DNA of 64,000 bases from Streptomyces sp. NBC_01465 (GTDB taxonomy: Bacteria; Actinomycetota; Actinomycetes; Streptomycetales; Streptomycetaceae): the NCBI RefSeq assembly GCF_036227325.1, contig NZ_CP109467.1, forward strand, positions 2,604,001 to 2,668,000, read 5' to 3'. Both the position numbers and the translations under genes were made by a program. The notes beneath the pieces are model-generated. The model was not told the DNA's origin. It saw nothing but the letters and a program-made list of their open reading frames with translations, and did not search any database. This document shows, in pieces, positions 43,727 to 52,842 of this stretch; within the stretch, counting starts at the first letter, position 1, and the number at the start of each line of letters is the position of its first letter.

Positions 43727-44236
43727 CAGGGCGTCGTCCGCGCCGAATGGTTGCAGGTAGGGCAACCAGCGCGGATCCCGATGCCCGGTCCCGATGATGC
43801 GCCACGCGAGCCCGCTCGGCGGTTCGGGCTGATGACGCAGTCGCCACCCCAGCTCCAGAAGGTGCCGGTCGGCCTTGACGTGGTTGCAGCGGCGGCAGGC
43901 CGCCACCACGTTGTCCCAGCGGTGCTGTCCGCCGCGGCTGCGCGGAATGACATGGTCGACGCTGGTTGCGACGCCACCGCAGTAGGCGCAGCGTCCGCCG
44001 TCACGGGCGAACAGCGCACGCCGGGTGAGAGGAACGGGCCCCCGGTAGGGGACCCGCACGAACCGCTTGAGTCGTACGACGCTGGGAGCGGGGACGATGC
44101 GGGTGGCACTGTGCATGAAGGCGCCGGATTCCTCGAGGCAGATGGCCTTGTTCTCGAGGACGAGGACGAGCGCGCGGCGGAGCGGTACGACGCCGAGGGG
44201 CTCGTACGACGCGTTGAGGACCAGGACGTGCGGCAC
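43700..44236 (-). CDS. HNH endonuclease (McrA-like)
   Basis: A 178-residue protein with an HNH domain: CAYCGGVATSVDHVIPRSRG, then WDNVVAACRRCNHVKADR, giving the Cys pairs for structural zinc and the H-N-H catalytic residues. The N-terminal part (VLVLNASYEPLGVVPLRRAL) is typical of a conserved actinobacterial family. The GTG at 44234-44236 follows AAGGAGG eight bases upstream. There is no methylase next to it, so it is not an obvious restriction enzyme. It is convergent with the GH84 gene. Confidence 0.9.
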   Translation of the reverse strand: MPHVLVLNASYEPLGVVPLRRALVLVLENKAICLEESGAFMHSATRIVPAPSVVRLKRFVRVPYRGPVPLTRRALFARDGGRCAYCGGVATSVDHVIPRSRGGQHRWDNVVAACRRCNHVKADRHLLELGWRLRHQPEPPSGLAWRIIGTGHRDPRWLPYLQPFGADDALARIDGISA

Positions 44237-44472
44237 GGTGGATGCCTCCTTGTACGCCGGCGGCGCGTGGCTCGCGCCGGGACGATCTGCCTTCAGTCTC
44301 TCCTCATGCCTGGTCGAAGCGCCACCATCACCAGGTAACGGGCCCGAGGTGTTTTGGACCACACCCTGTACATCCCCAGGTGAGGAGTGTCTCTCCCCCG
44401 GGCACGACAACAACCCTTTGTCTGTCCCCCGTTAGGGTGGAGGGTCTGCCCGCACATACGGAGGTTTCAGCC

Positions 44473-45510
44473 GTGAGTGAGCCCCAGACGGCCGCCACCC
44501 TCGATCAGGCCCAGCAGTCGGCGAACAACGCCGCAGGCTGGGTCGAGCAGAACTGGTCCACCTGGCTCTCGGTCGGTCTGCGCATCATCCTGATCCTGGT
44601 CATCGCCATGGTCCTGCGCACGGTCATCCGCCGCTCCCTGACCAAGCTCATAGACCGGATGAACCGCAGCGCGACGGCGGTGGAGGGCACGGCTCTCGGC
44701 GGTCTGCTGGTCAACGCGGAGCGCCGCCGCCAGCGCTCGGAGGCGATCGGTTCGGTCCTCCGCTCGGTCGCGACCTTTGTGATCATGGGCACAGCCGCCC
44801 TGATGATCCTCTCCACCCTGCAGATCAATCTGGCCCCGCTGCTCGCCTCGGCGGGTGTCGCGGGTGTCGCGATCGGCTTCGGCGCCCGCAACCTGGTCAC
44901 CGACTTCCTCTCCGGCGTCTTCATGATCATGGAGGACCAGTACGGGGTCGGGGACTCGATCGACGCCGGGGTCGCCTCCGGCGAGGTGATCGAGGTGGGC
45001 CTGCGCGTGACGAAGCTGCGCGGGGACAACGGCGAGATCTGGTACGTACGGAACGGCGAGATCAAGCGCATCGGCAACCTCAGCCAGGGCTGGGCCACGG
45101 CCGCGGTCGACGTCATGGTCAAGCCGACGGAGGACCTGGACCGGTTGCGCGAGGTCATCGGCGAGGTGGCCGAGGAGCTCGCGAAGTCGGAGCCCTGGAA
45201 CGAGCGCCTCTGGGGCCCGGTGGAGGTCCTGGGCCTCGACTCGGTCCTCCTGGACTCCATGATCATCAGGGTCTCGGCCAAGACGATGCCCGGCAAGGCG
45301 CTGGGCGTGGAGCGCGAGCTGCGCTGGCGCCTGAAGCGCGCGCTGGACGAGGCGGGCATCCGTATCGTCGGCGGCCCGGCCGCGGTGGACACGGAGGAGC
45401 CCCCGGCGGACTCGTCGGCCGCGATGGCGGCCCCCTCGGCGCTCGCCAACCCGACGTCCCCGCAGTCGCTCGCGGCGGCTCCGATCACCCCGCCGAACAT
45501 CACCAAGTAG
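44473..45510 (+). CDS. mscS: Small-conductance mechanosensitive channel, MscS family
   Basis: A 345-residue membrane channel that opens under membrane tension during osmotic downshock. It has an N-terminal helix, two further helices, the pore helix TM3 (LASAGVAGVAIGFGARNLVTDF with its Gly/Ala pattern), and a cytoplasmic vestibule starting MEDQYGVGDSID. The C-terminal tail is Pro/Ala-rich and disordered. The GTG at 44473 has GGAGG nine bases upstream. It stands alone between the divergent HNH gene and the csn operon. Confidence 0.93.
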   Translation: MSEPQTAATLDQAQQSANNAAGWVEQNWSTWLSVGLRIILILVIAMVLRTVIRRSLTKLIDRMNRSATAVEGTALGGLLVNAERRRQRSEAIGSVLRSVATFVIMGTAALMILSTLQINLAPLLASAGVAGVAIGFGARNLVTDFLSGVFMIMEDQYGVGDSIDAGVASGEVIEVGLRVTKLRGDNGEIWYVRNGEIKRIGNLSQGWATAAVDVMVKPTEDLDRLREVIGEVAEELAKSEPWNERLWGPVEVLGLDSVLLDSMIIRVSAKTMPGKALGVERELRWRLKRALDEAGIRIVGGPAAVDTEEPPADSSAAMAAPSALANPTSPQSLAAAPITPPNITK

Positions 45511-45557
45511 CCCGCGCGCACGGCCGTACACACCGCCGTACACACCGCCGCGCACCC

Positions 45558-45608
45558 TGCCCCGCATCTCCGTAGGTAACGCTTTGGTTGCCTGTGGGGT
45601 GCGGGGCA
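45558..45608 (+). terminator. Possible terminator downstream of mscS
   Basis: TGCCCCGCA (45558-45566) and TGCGGGGCA (45600-45608) pair perfectly, with a partial inner stem GGTAAC/GTTGCC. It is 48 bases after the mscS stop, just before the csn promoter, but the loop is large and no T-run follows. Confidence 0.4.
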
Positions 45609-45665
45609 TTGACGTGCCGCTGACGTGCGGCCTACGTTCCTCTCACTGAATAGGAAAGTTTCCTA
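45609..45665 (+). promoter_or_regulatory. csn operon promoter and CsnR-type operator
   Basis: TTGACG (45609-45614) and TACGTT (45633-45638), spaced 18 bases, form a good sigma-70-type promoter. Just downstream is the perfect 15-base palindrome TAGGAAA-G-TTTCCTA (45651-45665), placed where a repressor would block initiation. As I recall, CsnR of S. lividans/coelicolor binds an AGGAAANTTTCCT-type site; this one matches. It implies autoregulation of csnR and control of the whole operon. Confidence 0.8.
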
Positions 45666-45692
45666 ACAGTGCCCGAGGGGTGGGTGGGGCAG

Positions 45693-46901
45693 GTGGCCGG
45701 AGGAACGATCCCGGGTACACCGCGTGTACTGCGGGCCATGAACGACCGCGCCGCGCTGGACCTGCTCCTTGAGCACGGGCCTTTGTCGCGGACCCGGATC
45801 GGCAAGCTCACCGGACTGTCGAAGCCGACCGCGTCGCAGCTGCTCGCGCGGCTCGAAGCCGCCGGGCTCGTCGTCGCCACCGGGACCAGCGAAGGCCGTC
45901 CCGGGCCCAACGCCCAGTTGTACGCGGTCAATTCGCGTGCAGCTTACGCCGCCGGGCTCGATGTGAACCCCCAGCGGATCAGGGCCGCCGTAGCCGATGT
46001 CACCGGCCGCACGGTCGGCACGTTCAAGCTGGAGACCCCGGGCCGGCGCAACGTCAGCGCCGTACGCCAGGTCGTCGACGCGCTCGACGGGGCCGTGAAG
46101 GCCGCCGGGCTCGCCCGCGACGACCTGCGGCGCGTCGTCATCGGCACCCCCGGCGCCTTCGACCCCAGCACCGGGCGCCTCCGTTACGCCTCCCACCTGC
46201 CCGGATGGCACTCCCCCACCCTCCTCGACGAGCTGGCCGCGGCCCTGCCCATGCCGGTCGAGTACGAGAACGACGTCAACCTCGTCGCCATCGCCGAGCA
46301 GCGCCTCGGCGCGGCCCGCGGTCACGAGGACTTCGTCCTCCTCTGGAACGAGGAGGGCGTCGGCGCCGCCGTCGTCCTGGGCGGCCGGCTGCACCGCGGT
46401 TTCACCGGGGGCGCCGGCGAGGTCGGGTTCATGCCCGTCCCCGGTGTGCCCCTGATGCGGCAGGTCACCAAGGCCAACGCCGGCGGGTACCAGGAGCTGG
46501 CCGGAGCCCACGTACTGGTGCGCCTGGCAAGGGAGTTGGGGATCGACGACGCCGGGCACGGCGCGTATCCCGACATCGCCGCCTCGCTCGTGGAGCGCGG
46601 TGCGGCCGCCGGCAGCGGTCCCCTGCGACAGCTCCTGGAGACGTACGCGACGGGGCTCGCCACCGGACTCGCCTCGGTCGTCGCCGTACTCGACCCCCAA
46701 CTCGTCGTGCTCTCCGGTGAAGTGATCACCGCCGGAGGCGAACCCCTGCGCGAGCTGGTGGAGAGCGAGCTCGCCGAGCTCGCCGCCTCCAGGCCCCGGC
46801 TCGTGCTCGGCGACGTACAGCAGCATCCCGTTCTGCAAGGCGCGCTGGAGAGCGCGCTCGCCACCACCCGCGACGAGGTCTTCGACACCTCCGCCCGCTG
46901 A
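45693..46901 (+). CDS. csnR: ROK-family repressor of the chitosan-utilisation operon
   Basis: A ROK-type regulator of about 402 residues. It has an N-terminal winged helix (LSRTRIGKLTGLSKPTASQL) and an actin-like ATPase fold with VVIGTPGAFDP and VLLWNEEGVGAAVV. The CxCGxxGCxE zinc motif of many ROK proteins is missing. It is followed by an ABC transporter, a GH4 enzyme and a kinase, the order of S. coelicolor csnR-K, where CsnR represses chitosanase genes and is released by glucosamine oligomers. GTG 45693 gives the usual family start; GTG 45669 is an alternative. Confidence 0.88.
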   Translation: MAGGTIPGTPRVLRAMNDRAALDLLLEHGPLSRTRIGKLTGLSKPTASQLLARLEAAGLVVATGTSEGRPGPNAQLYAVNSRAAYAAGLDVNPQRIRAAVADVTGRTVGTFKLETPGRRNVSAVRQVVDALDGAVKAAGLARDDLRRVVIGTPGAFDPSTGRLRYASHLPGWHSPTLLDELAAALPMPVEYENDVNLVAIAEQRLGAARGHEDFVLLWNEEGVGAAVVLGGRLHRGFTGGAGEVGFMPVPGVPLMRQVTKANAGGYQELAGAHVLVRLARELGIDDAGHGAYPDIAASLVERGAAAGSGPLRQLLETYATGLATGLASVVAVLDPQLVVLSGEVITAGGEPLRELVESELAELAASRPRLVLGDVQQHPVLQGALESALATTRDEVFDTSAR

Positions 46902-46959
46902 CCCACAGACCCCCGCACCGCCCCCGTACCCCCAAGATCCGCCAGAGGGAGATCGAGTC

Positions 46960-48294
46960 ATGCCCAGAAACCGCCGCCTGGCCGCCGCCGGAGTCACGGC
47001 CGCCGCCATATCCCTGCTCGCCTCCGCGTGTACGGGGCAGAGCAAGTCCGGTGCCACCGACGACGCGTCGAAGGACACCACCATCACCTTCTGGCACGGG
47101 TGGAACTCCCCCAACGAGGTCAAGGCGATCCAGGACGATGTGAAGGCCTTCGAGAAGGCGCACCCCAACATCCACGTCAAGGTCGTCGGCGACATCAACG
47201 ACGACAAGATCAACCAGGCGGTGCGCGCGGGCGGTTCGAAGGCCCCCGACGTGGTGTCTTCCTTCACCACGAACAACGTCGGCCAGTTCTGCTCCTCCAA
47301 GTCCTTCGTCGATCTGGACCCCTTCCTGAAGAAGGACAAGATCGACCCGGCGGCCACCTTCCCCAAGACGATGAACGAGTACACGCAGTACAAGGGCAAC
47401 CGCTGCACGCTGCCGCTGCTCGGTGACGCGTACGGCCTCTACTACAACAAGACGGCCTTCGCGAAGGCCGGCATCAAGGCCCCGCCGAAGACCTGGTCGG
47501 AGTTCCTCACCGACGCCAAGCTGCTGACGAAGACCAAGGGCGACAGCTACGAGCAGCTCGGCTTCATGCCGACCTACCACGGCTACGAGTCCACGACCGA
47601 GCACTACTTCGGCCAGTGGTCCCCGACGTACTTCGACGCGAACGGCAAGTCCAACATCGCCAAGGACCCGGCCTTCGCCAAGGCCTTCACCGAGCAGAAG
47701 AAGCTCGTGGACGGGCTCGGCGGCTTCACCAAACTGGAGAAGTTCCGGTCGAGCTTCGGCGACGAGTGGGGCGCCAAGCACCCCTTCCACACCGGCCAGG
47801 TCGCCATGCAGCTCGACGGCGAGTGGCGGCTCGGCATGACGCAGGACGCCAAGGTGAAGTTCGAGGTCGGTGTGGCACCGCTGCCCGTCCCCGACGACGA
47901 GGCCGCTTCGTACGGCAAGGGCTACGTCACCGGCACCATCGTGGGCATCCCCGCCACCTCGACCAAGCAGAACGCCGCCTGGGAGCTGGTCAAGTACCTG
48001 ACCACCGACACCGAAGCGGTCGTCAACTTCGCCAACGCGATCCACAACGTGCCGTCCACCCTCGCGGCCCTCAAGTCCCCGGACCTGAAGTACGACCCGC
48101 GCTTCAAGACCTTCCTGGACATCGCGGAGAACCCCGCGAGCACCACCACGCCCGCATCGCCCAACGGCGGCGCGTACCTCGTCTCGATCCAGAACCTCGG
48201 CTTCGACTTCGAGAAGGGCAAGCGGACGGATCTGCAGGCCGGTCTGACGAAGACCGCGACGGAGATCGACAAGGCCATCGAGCAGGCGAAGTAG
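46960..48294 (+). CDS. csnE: ABC sugar-binding lipoprotein, glucosamine oligosaccharide type
   Basis: A 444-residue extracellular lipoprotein of the SBP family 1. A signal peptide ends in the lipobox LLASAC with Cys24 for lipidation. The mature part has TITFWHGWNSPNEVKAIQDD and the typical sugar-SBP segment TDTEAVVNFANAIHNVPST. It delivers oligosaccharides to the CsnF/CsnG permease. It lies 58 bases after csnR with GAGGGAGA upstream of its ATG. The substrate, chitosan-derived glucosamine oligomers, is inferred from the conserved operon. Confidence 0.9.
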   Translation: MPRNRRLAAAGVTAAAISLLASACTGQSKSGATDDASKDTTITFWHGWNSPNEVKAIQDDVKAFEKAHPNIHVKVVGDINDDKINQAVRAGGSKAPDVVSSFTTNNVGQFCSSKSFVDLDPFLKKDKIDPAATFPKTMNEYTQYKGNRCTLPLLGDAYGLYYNKTAFAKAGIKAPPKTWSEFLTDAKLLTKTKGDSYEQLGFMPTYHGYESTTEHYFGQWSPTYFDANGKSNIAKDPAFAKAFTEQKKLVDGLGGFTKLEKFRSSFGDEWGAKHPFHTGQVAMQLDGEWRLGMTQDAKVKFEVGVAPLPVPDDEAASYGKGYVTGTIVGIPATSTKQNAAWELVKYLTTDTEAVVNFANAIHNVPSTLAALKSPDLKYDPRFKTFLDIAENPASTTTPASPNGGAYLVSIQNLGFDFEKGKRTDLQAGLTKTATEIDKAIEQAK

Positions 48295-48300
48295 CCTGAC

Positions 48301-49245
48301 ATGAGCGCCACTTACACGCTCCGTTCGAAGCGCCGCCGCGCGGCGCTTCGAGCGCTGGCCTTCATGTCGCCCTGGCTGATCGGCTTCGGCGTCTTCTTCG
48401 CCTACCCGCTGATCTCCACGGTCTACTTCTCCTTCACGCACTACAACGGCATCGACCCCCCGACCTTCACCGGCTTCAAGAACTGGTCGTACGTCTTCAA
48501 CGACTACCCGCTCTTCTGGCCCGCCCTGCGCAACACCCTGTGGCTGGTCCTGGTGATGGTGACCTGCCGGGTCGCCTTCGGGCTCGGCATCGGACTGCTG
48601 ATCACGAAGATCAAGACGGGTACGGGCCTCTTCCGCACCTTCTTCTACCTGCCCTACCTCGCACCGCCGGTCGCAGCGACGATGGCCTTCGCCTTCCTCC
48701 TCAACCCCGGTACGGGACCGGTCAATTCGATCCTCGAAAAGATCGGGATCTCGGGTCCCGGCTGGTTCACCGACCCCTCCTGGTCGAAGCCGGCCCTGAC
48801 GCTGCTCGCGGTGTGGGGCATCGGCGACCTGATGGTGATCTTCATGGCGGCGCTCCTCGACGTACCGCGCGAGCAGTACGAGGCCGCCGAGCTCGACGGC
48901 GCCTCGTCGCTGCAGCGGTTCCGCTTCGTCACGCTGCCGAACATCTCGCCGATCGTGATGTTCGCGGTGGTCACCGGGATCATCCAGACGATGCAGTACT
49001 ACACCCAGCCACTGGTGGCGGGGAAAGTGGCGTCCGGGGTCATCGGCGGCTCCGGTCAGCAGTTCGAGCCCGGCTTCCCGGACAAGTCGACGCTGACGCT
49101 TCCGCAGCTCGTCTACACCCTGGGCTTCCAGACCTTCAACTACGGCGCATCCTGTGTGGTCGCCCTCGTGCTGTTCGTCCTCGCCATGGCCTTCACCGCA
49201 CTGCTGATGCGGCGTCGCGGCGGACTGATCCAGGCTGGTGAGTGA
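48301..49245 (+). CDS. csnF: ABC sugar permease, MalF type
   Basis: A 314-residue membrane protein with six helices and the binding-protein-dependent transport motif in the cytoplasmic loop: EAAELDGASSLQRFRFVTLP, the EAA loop that contacts the ATPase. It forms the channel with CsnG. No ATPase gene is in the operon, so a shared multiple-sugar ATPase (MsiK in Streptomyces) is probably used. It starts six bases after csnE and its stop overlaps the csnG start region. Confidence 0.92.
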   Translation: MSATYTLRSKRRRAALRALAFMSPWLIGFGVFFAYPLISTVYFSFTHYNGIDPPTFTGFKNWSYVFNDYPLFWPALRNTLWLVLVMVTCRVAFGLGIGLLITKIKTGTGLFRTFFYLPYLAPPVAATMAFAFLLNPGTGPVNSILEKIGISGPGWFTDPSWSKPALTLLAVWGIGDLMVIFMAALLDVPREQYEAAELDGASSLQRFRFVTLPNISPIVMFAVVTGIIQTMQYYTQPLVAGKVASGVIGGSGQQFEPGFPDKSTLTLPQLVYTLGFQTFNYGASCVVALVLFVLAMAFTALLMRRRGGLIQAGE

Positions 49246-49246
49246 G

Positions 49247-50143
49247 ATGGCACAACAGGTAATCGACACCCCGCGTGTCACCGAGCAGACGGACACCCCT
49301 GCCGCCCGTGTGGCCCGCAGGAAGGCCGCACTGCAGTGGGTCGCCGTGCATGCCCTCGGCATCGCGGCTGCGCTCTTCTTCGTGCTGCCCTTCGTGTTCG
49401 TGGTGCTGACGTCGCTGATGAGCGACCAGCAGACCCTCACCCGCGACCTGATCCCCAGCCACTGGGAGTGGTCCAACTACCGCCAGGTGTGGAACACCCC
49501 GGGCTTCCTCGGCTGGTGGCGCAACACCCTCGTCTACGCGGGCCTCGGCACAGTACTTACTGTCGTGTCGTCGCTCCCCGTGGCGTACGCGCTCGCCAAG
49601 TTCCGCTTCCGCGGCCGCAATCTGTCGATGATGCTCGTCATCTCGATGATGATGCTGCCGCCGCAGGTCATCATCATCCCGATGTACCTGTTCTGGGCGA
49701 AGCAGCTAGATCTGAGCGGGACGCTCTGGCCGCTGATCATCCCGATGGCCTTCGGCGACGCCTTCTCCATCTTCCTGCTGCGGCAGTTCCTGCTGACGAT
49801 CCCGAACGAGTACCTGGACGCGGCCAAGGTGGACGGGTGCAGCGAGCTCCGTACGCTGCTCAAGGTCATCGTGCCGATGGCCAAGCCGGGCATCGCCGCC
49901 GTCGCGCTCTTCCAGTTCTTCTACGCCTGGAACGACTACTTCGGCCCGCAGATCTACACCTCGGAGAACCCGGGGGCCTGGACGCTCAGTTACGGCCTCG
50001 ACTCCTTCAAGGGCGCACACCACACCGACTGGAATCTGACCATGGCCATGACCGTACTGGTCATGGCCCCCGTGATCCTCGTCTTCTTCTTCGCACAGAA
50101 GGCTTTCGTCGAGGGCGTCACACTGACCGGAGTAAAGGGCTGA
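49247..50143 (+). CDS. csnG: ABC sugar permease, MalG type
   Basis: A 298-residue membrane protein with six helices and EAA loop LDAAKVDGCSELRTLLKVIVP. It pairs with CsnF. A GTG at 49238 overlapping the csnF stop is an alternative start; ATG 49247 is preferred because GGTGAG lies just upstream. Translation is coupled to csnF in either case. csnH follows seven bases after its stop. Confidence 0.92.
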   Translation: MAQQVIDTPRVTEQTDTPAARVARRKAALQWVAVHALGIAAALFFVLPFVFVVLTSLMSDQQTLTRDLIPSHWEWSNYRQVWNTPGFLGWWRNTLVYAGLGTVLTVVSSLPVAYALAKFRFRGRNLSMMLVISMMMLPPQVIIIPMYLFWAKQLDLSGTLWPLIIPMAFGDAFSIFLLRQFLLTIPNEYLDAAKVDGCSELRTLLKVIVPMAKPGIAAVALFQFFYAWNDYFGPQIYTSENPGAWTLSYGLDSFKGAHHTDWNLTMAMTVLVMAPVILVFFFAQKAFVEGVTLTGVKG

Positions 50144-50150
50144 TCTCGAT

Positions 50151-51416
50151 ATGAAGCTCGCAGTAGTGGGGGGCGGGTCCACCTATACCCCCGAACTCAT
50201 CGACGGCTTCGCCCGGTTGCGGGACACGCTGCCGATCAGTGAGCTGGTCCTCGTCGACCCGGCCGCCGACCGCCTGGAGCTCGTCGGCGGCCTCGCCCGC
50301 CGCATCTTCGCCAAGCAGGGCCACCCGGGCACCATCACGACCACCTCCGACCTGGATGCGGGCGTCGCCGACGCGGACGCGGTGCTGCTGCAGCTCCGCG
50401 TCGGCGGTCAGGCGGCACGCCTCCAGGACGAGACGTGGCCGCTGGAGTGCGGCTGCATCGGCCAGGAGACGACGGGAGCGGGCGGCCTCGCGAAGGCCCT
50501 CCGTACGGTCCCGGTCGTGCTCGACATCGCCGAGCGGGTCCGCCGTACGAACCCCAACGCCTGGATCATCGACTTCACCAACCCGGTGGGGATCGTGACG
50601 CGAGCGCTGCTGCAGGCCGGCCACAAGGCGGTCGGGCTGTGCAACGTCGCGATCGGCTTCCAGCGGAAGTTCGCGGCGCAGCTCGATGTCGCGCCGTCCG
50701 ACGTCTTCCTCAACCACGTGGGCCTCAACCACCTCACGTGGGAGCTGGGCGCAAGGCTCGGCGGCCCCGAGGGCGAGGACGTGCTGCCGAAGCTGCTGGC
50801 CGAGCACGGTGACGCGATCTCCGACGACCTGCATCTGCCGCGGTCGGTCGTGGACCGCCTCGGCGTCGTCCCCTCGTACTACCTGCGCTACTTCTACGCG
50901 CACGACGAGGTCGTACGGGAGCTGGCGACGAAGCCGTCGCGTGCCGCCGAAGTGGCGGAGATGGAACGGCAGTTGCTGAAGATGTACGGCGACCCGGCCC
51001 TCGACGAGAAGCCGGAGCTGCTGGCCAAGCGGGGCGGCGCCTTCTACTCGGAGGCGGCGGTCGACCTGGCGTCGTCGCTGCTGGGAGCGGGCGGTTCGCG
51101 CTACCAGGTGGTCAACACGTACAACAACGGGACGCTGCCGTTCCTGCCGGACGACGCGGTGATCGAGGTCCAGGCGACGGTCGACGGGACGGGTGCGACT
51201 CCGCTCTCGGTCCCGGCGCTCGACCCTCTCTACTCGGGCCTCATCGCGAACGTCACCGCCTACGAGGACCTGGCGCTGGAGGCCGCACTGCGCGGCGGCC
51301 GCGACCGCGTCTTCAAGGCGCTGCTCGCGCACCCGCTGATCGGCCAGTACGCGCTGGCGGACGACCTCACCGACCGCCTGGTCGCGCACAACCGGGAGCA
51401 CCTCGCGTGGGCGTGA
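50151..51416 (+). CDS. csnH: GH4-family glycosidase (6-phospho-beta-glucosidase-like)
   Basis: A 421-residue NAD- and Mn-dependent glycosidase. The Rossmann loop is VGGGSTYTPELIDGF; GLCNVAIG supplies the metal-binding Cys and HVGLNHLTW the His. GH4 enzymes work by an oxidation-elimination mechanism, mostly on phosphorylated sugars. Here the operon has a kinase (csnK) and no PTS, so the kinase could phosphorylate imported glucosamine oligomers before or after cleavage. It is located between the transporter and kinase genes, overlapping csnK by ten bases. Confidence 0.92.
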   Translation: MKLAVVGGGSTYTPELIDGFARLRDTLPISELVLVDPAADRLELVGGLARRIFAKQGHPGTITTTSDLDAGVADADAVLLQLRVGGQAARLQDETWPLECGCIGQETTGAGGLAKALRTVPVVLDIAERVRRTNPNAWIIDFTNPVGIVTRALLQAGHKAVGLCNVAIGFQRKFAAQLDVAPSDVFLNHVGLNHLTWELGARLGGPEGEDVLPKLLAEHGDAISDDLHLPRSVVDRLGVVPSYYLRYFYAHDEVVRELATKPSRAAEVAEMERQLLKMYGDPALDEKPELLAKRGGAFYSEAAVDLASSLLGAGGSRYQVVNTYNNGTLPFLPDDAVIEVQATVDGTGATPLSVPALDPLYSGLIANVTAYEDLALEAALRGGRDRVFKALLAHPLIGQYALADDLTDRLVAHNREHLAWA

Positions 51417-52375
51417 CAGCAAGTGTGCTGGCGATCGATGCCGGCAACAGCAAGACGGACGTGGCGCTGATCGCCGCGGACGGATCCGTCCTGGGGACGG
51501 GGCGCGGGGGCGGCTTCCAGCCTGCTTCCGTGGGCGTCGAGGCGGCGGTGGACGTGCTGGCGGAGGCGGTCGCGAAGGCGGTCGGCGCTGTGTCGCTCCC
51601 GTACGCCGCCCATGTCTCGGCCTGTCTCGCCAATGCCGATCTCCCGGTCGAGGAACGGCAGTTGGCGGCAGCGCTCGAGTCGCGCGGCTGGGGTTCGACG
51701 GTGGAGGTCCGCAACGACACCTTCGCGATCCTGCGCGCGGGCGTCGAGGAGCCGCGGGGCGTCGCGGTGGTCTGCGGCGCGGGCATCAACTGCGTCGGCA
51801 TGACCCCGGACGGCCGCACGGCCCGCTTCCCCGCGATCGGCCGGATCTCGGGCGACTGGGGCGGTGGCGGAGGCCTGGCGGAGGAGGCGCTGTGGTGCGC
51901 GGCGCGGGCGGAGGACGGGCGGGGCGAGCAGACGGCTCTCGTACGTTCCCTACCCGGCCACTTCGGGCTGCCGACGATGTACGCACTGATCGAGGCCCTG
52001 CACCTGGGCCACATCGCGCCCGAACGCCAGCACGAGCTGACACCGGTGCTGTTCGCGACGGCGGCGGAGGGCGACGCGATAGCGCGCTCCCTGGTGGACC
52101 GCCTGGCGGACGAGGTGGTGGCGCTGGCAACGGTCGCGCTGACCCGCCTGGACCTCCTCACGGAGGAGGCGCCGGTGCTGCTCGGCGGGAGCGTACTGGC
52201 TGCGCGTCACCCGCAACTCGACGACCGGATAGCGGAGTTGATGTCGGCCAGGGCTCCGAAGGCGGAGATCCGGGTGGTGACGGAGGCTCCGGTGCTCGGG
52301 GCGGCCCAGCTGGGGCTCGACCACGTGGGGGCTTCGGCGGAGGCGCATGCGCGGCTTCGGGAGGCGTACGCGTAA
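51407..52375 (+). CDS. csnK: Sugar kinase, BadF/BadG/N-acetylglucosamine-kinase type
   Basis: A 322-residue ATP-dependent kinase of the ASKHA fold. It has the phosphate-1 motif AIDAGNSKTDVALI, VVCGAGINCVGM and RISGDWGGGGG, as in GlcNAc/glucosamine kinases. It should phosphorylate glucosamine or its oligomers imported by CsnEFG. It overlaps csnH by ten bases and ends the operon. Cytoplasmic. Confidence 0.92.
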   Translation: MGVTASVLAIDAGNSKTDVALIAADGSVLGTGRGGGFQPASVGVEAAVDVLAEAVAKAVGAVSLPYAAHVSACLANADLPVEERQLAAALESRGWGSTVEVRNDTFAILRAGVEEPRGVAVVCGAGINCVGMTPDGRTARFPAIGRISGDWGGGGGLAEEALWCAARAEDGRGEQTALVRSLPGHFGLPTMYALIEALHLGHIAPERQHELTPVLFATAAEGDAIARSLVDRLADEVVALATVALTRLDLLTEEAPVLLGGSVLAARHPQLDDRIAELMSARAPKAEIRVVTEAPVLGAAQLGLDHVGASAEAHARLREAYA

Positions 52376-52419
52376 CCGCTGGTGGCGGGGCGGATGGGTC
52401 GCCCCGCCGTCAGGCCGCC

Positions 52420-52835
52420 TCACTCCTCCGCGAAGAGTTCCTCGGCCGACTCTGCAGTCACGGCGCGGTCGAACCAGCGGTCGAGCTGGTCGATGTCGGT
52501 GCAGGCACGGATACGCTCCTGAGCCTCCTCGGGAACGTTGACCGCCCGCCGCTCCAGGAGACGCAGCAGAGCCTTTGCCTCACCTTGAGCACGACCCTCG
52601 TCGCGGATCTCCTCAGAGAGGTACGAGGTGAAGAAGGAGGTGTCCACGGCCATCATTGTCCTCCAGAGTTCCTTGGTGCGCTTGGTGGGCAAGCCTTGTG
52701 CGGCAAGTTCGTGCGCTCGGGTCACGGTCATGGTGCGCTCTTCGGTACGGGGATTCCTGAGGGCCCGGATCCAGGCCCATCAGTACGTACCGGCGAGACC
52801 CCCGGAACTCATCGCGGCCGGCCCAGGTGTTCGTC
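52420..52835 (-). pseudogene. Truncated, frameshifted remnant of a larger hypothetical protein gene
   Basis: An intact 103-codon ORF (52420-52731) begins MTVTRAHELAAQGLPTKRTK and ends LFAEE. Its coding similarity continues upstream: one frame gives DEFRGSRRYVLM, the next gives WIRALRNPRTEERTM. They join if one G is removed from the G-triplet at 52776-52778. Upstream of about 52835 the family's N-terminal part is gone. The sequence resembles a Streptomyces-wide family with an N-terminal PD-(D/E)XK/Rpn-like domain, by recollection. The short ORF could still be translated. Confidence 0.6.
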
Positions 52836-52842
52836 GGAGAAG

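Noticed and set aside
45520..45550. Short direct repeat of CCGTACACACCG after mscS as a CRISPR or attachment site
   Set aside because: Only two copies, no spacers of regular size, and no integrase or tRNA nearby.
52376..52419. GC-rich inverted repeat GGCGGGGCG/CGCCCCGCC after csnK as a strong terminator
   Set aside because: The arms are short and overlapping, so it was not listed as a separate feature, although it may weakly end the csn operon.
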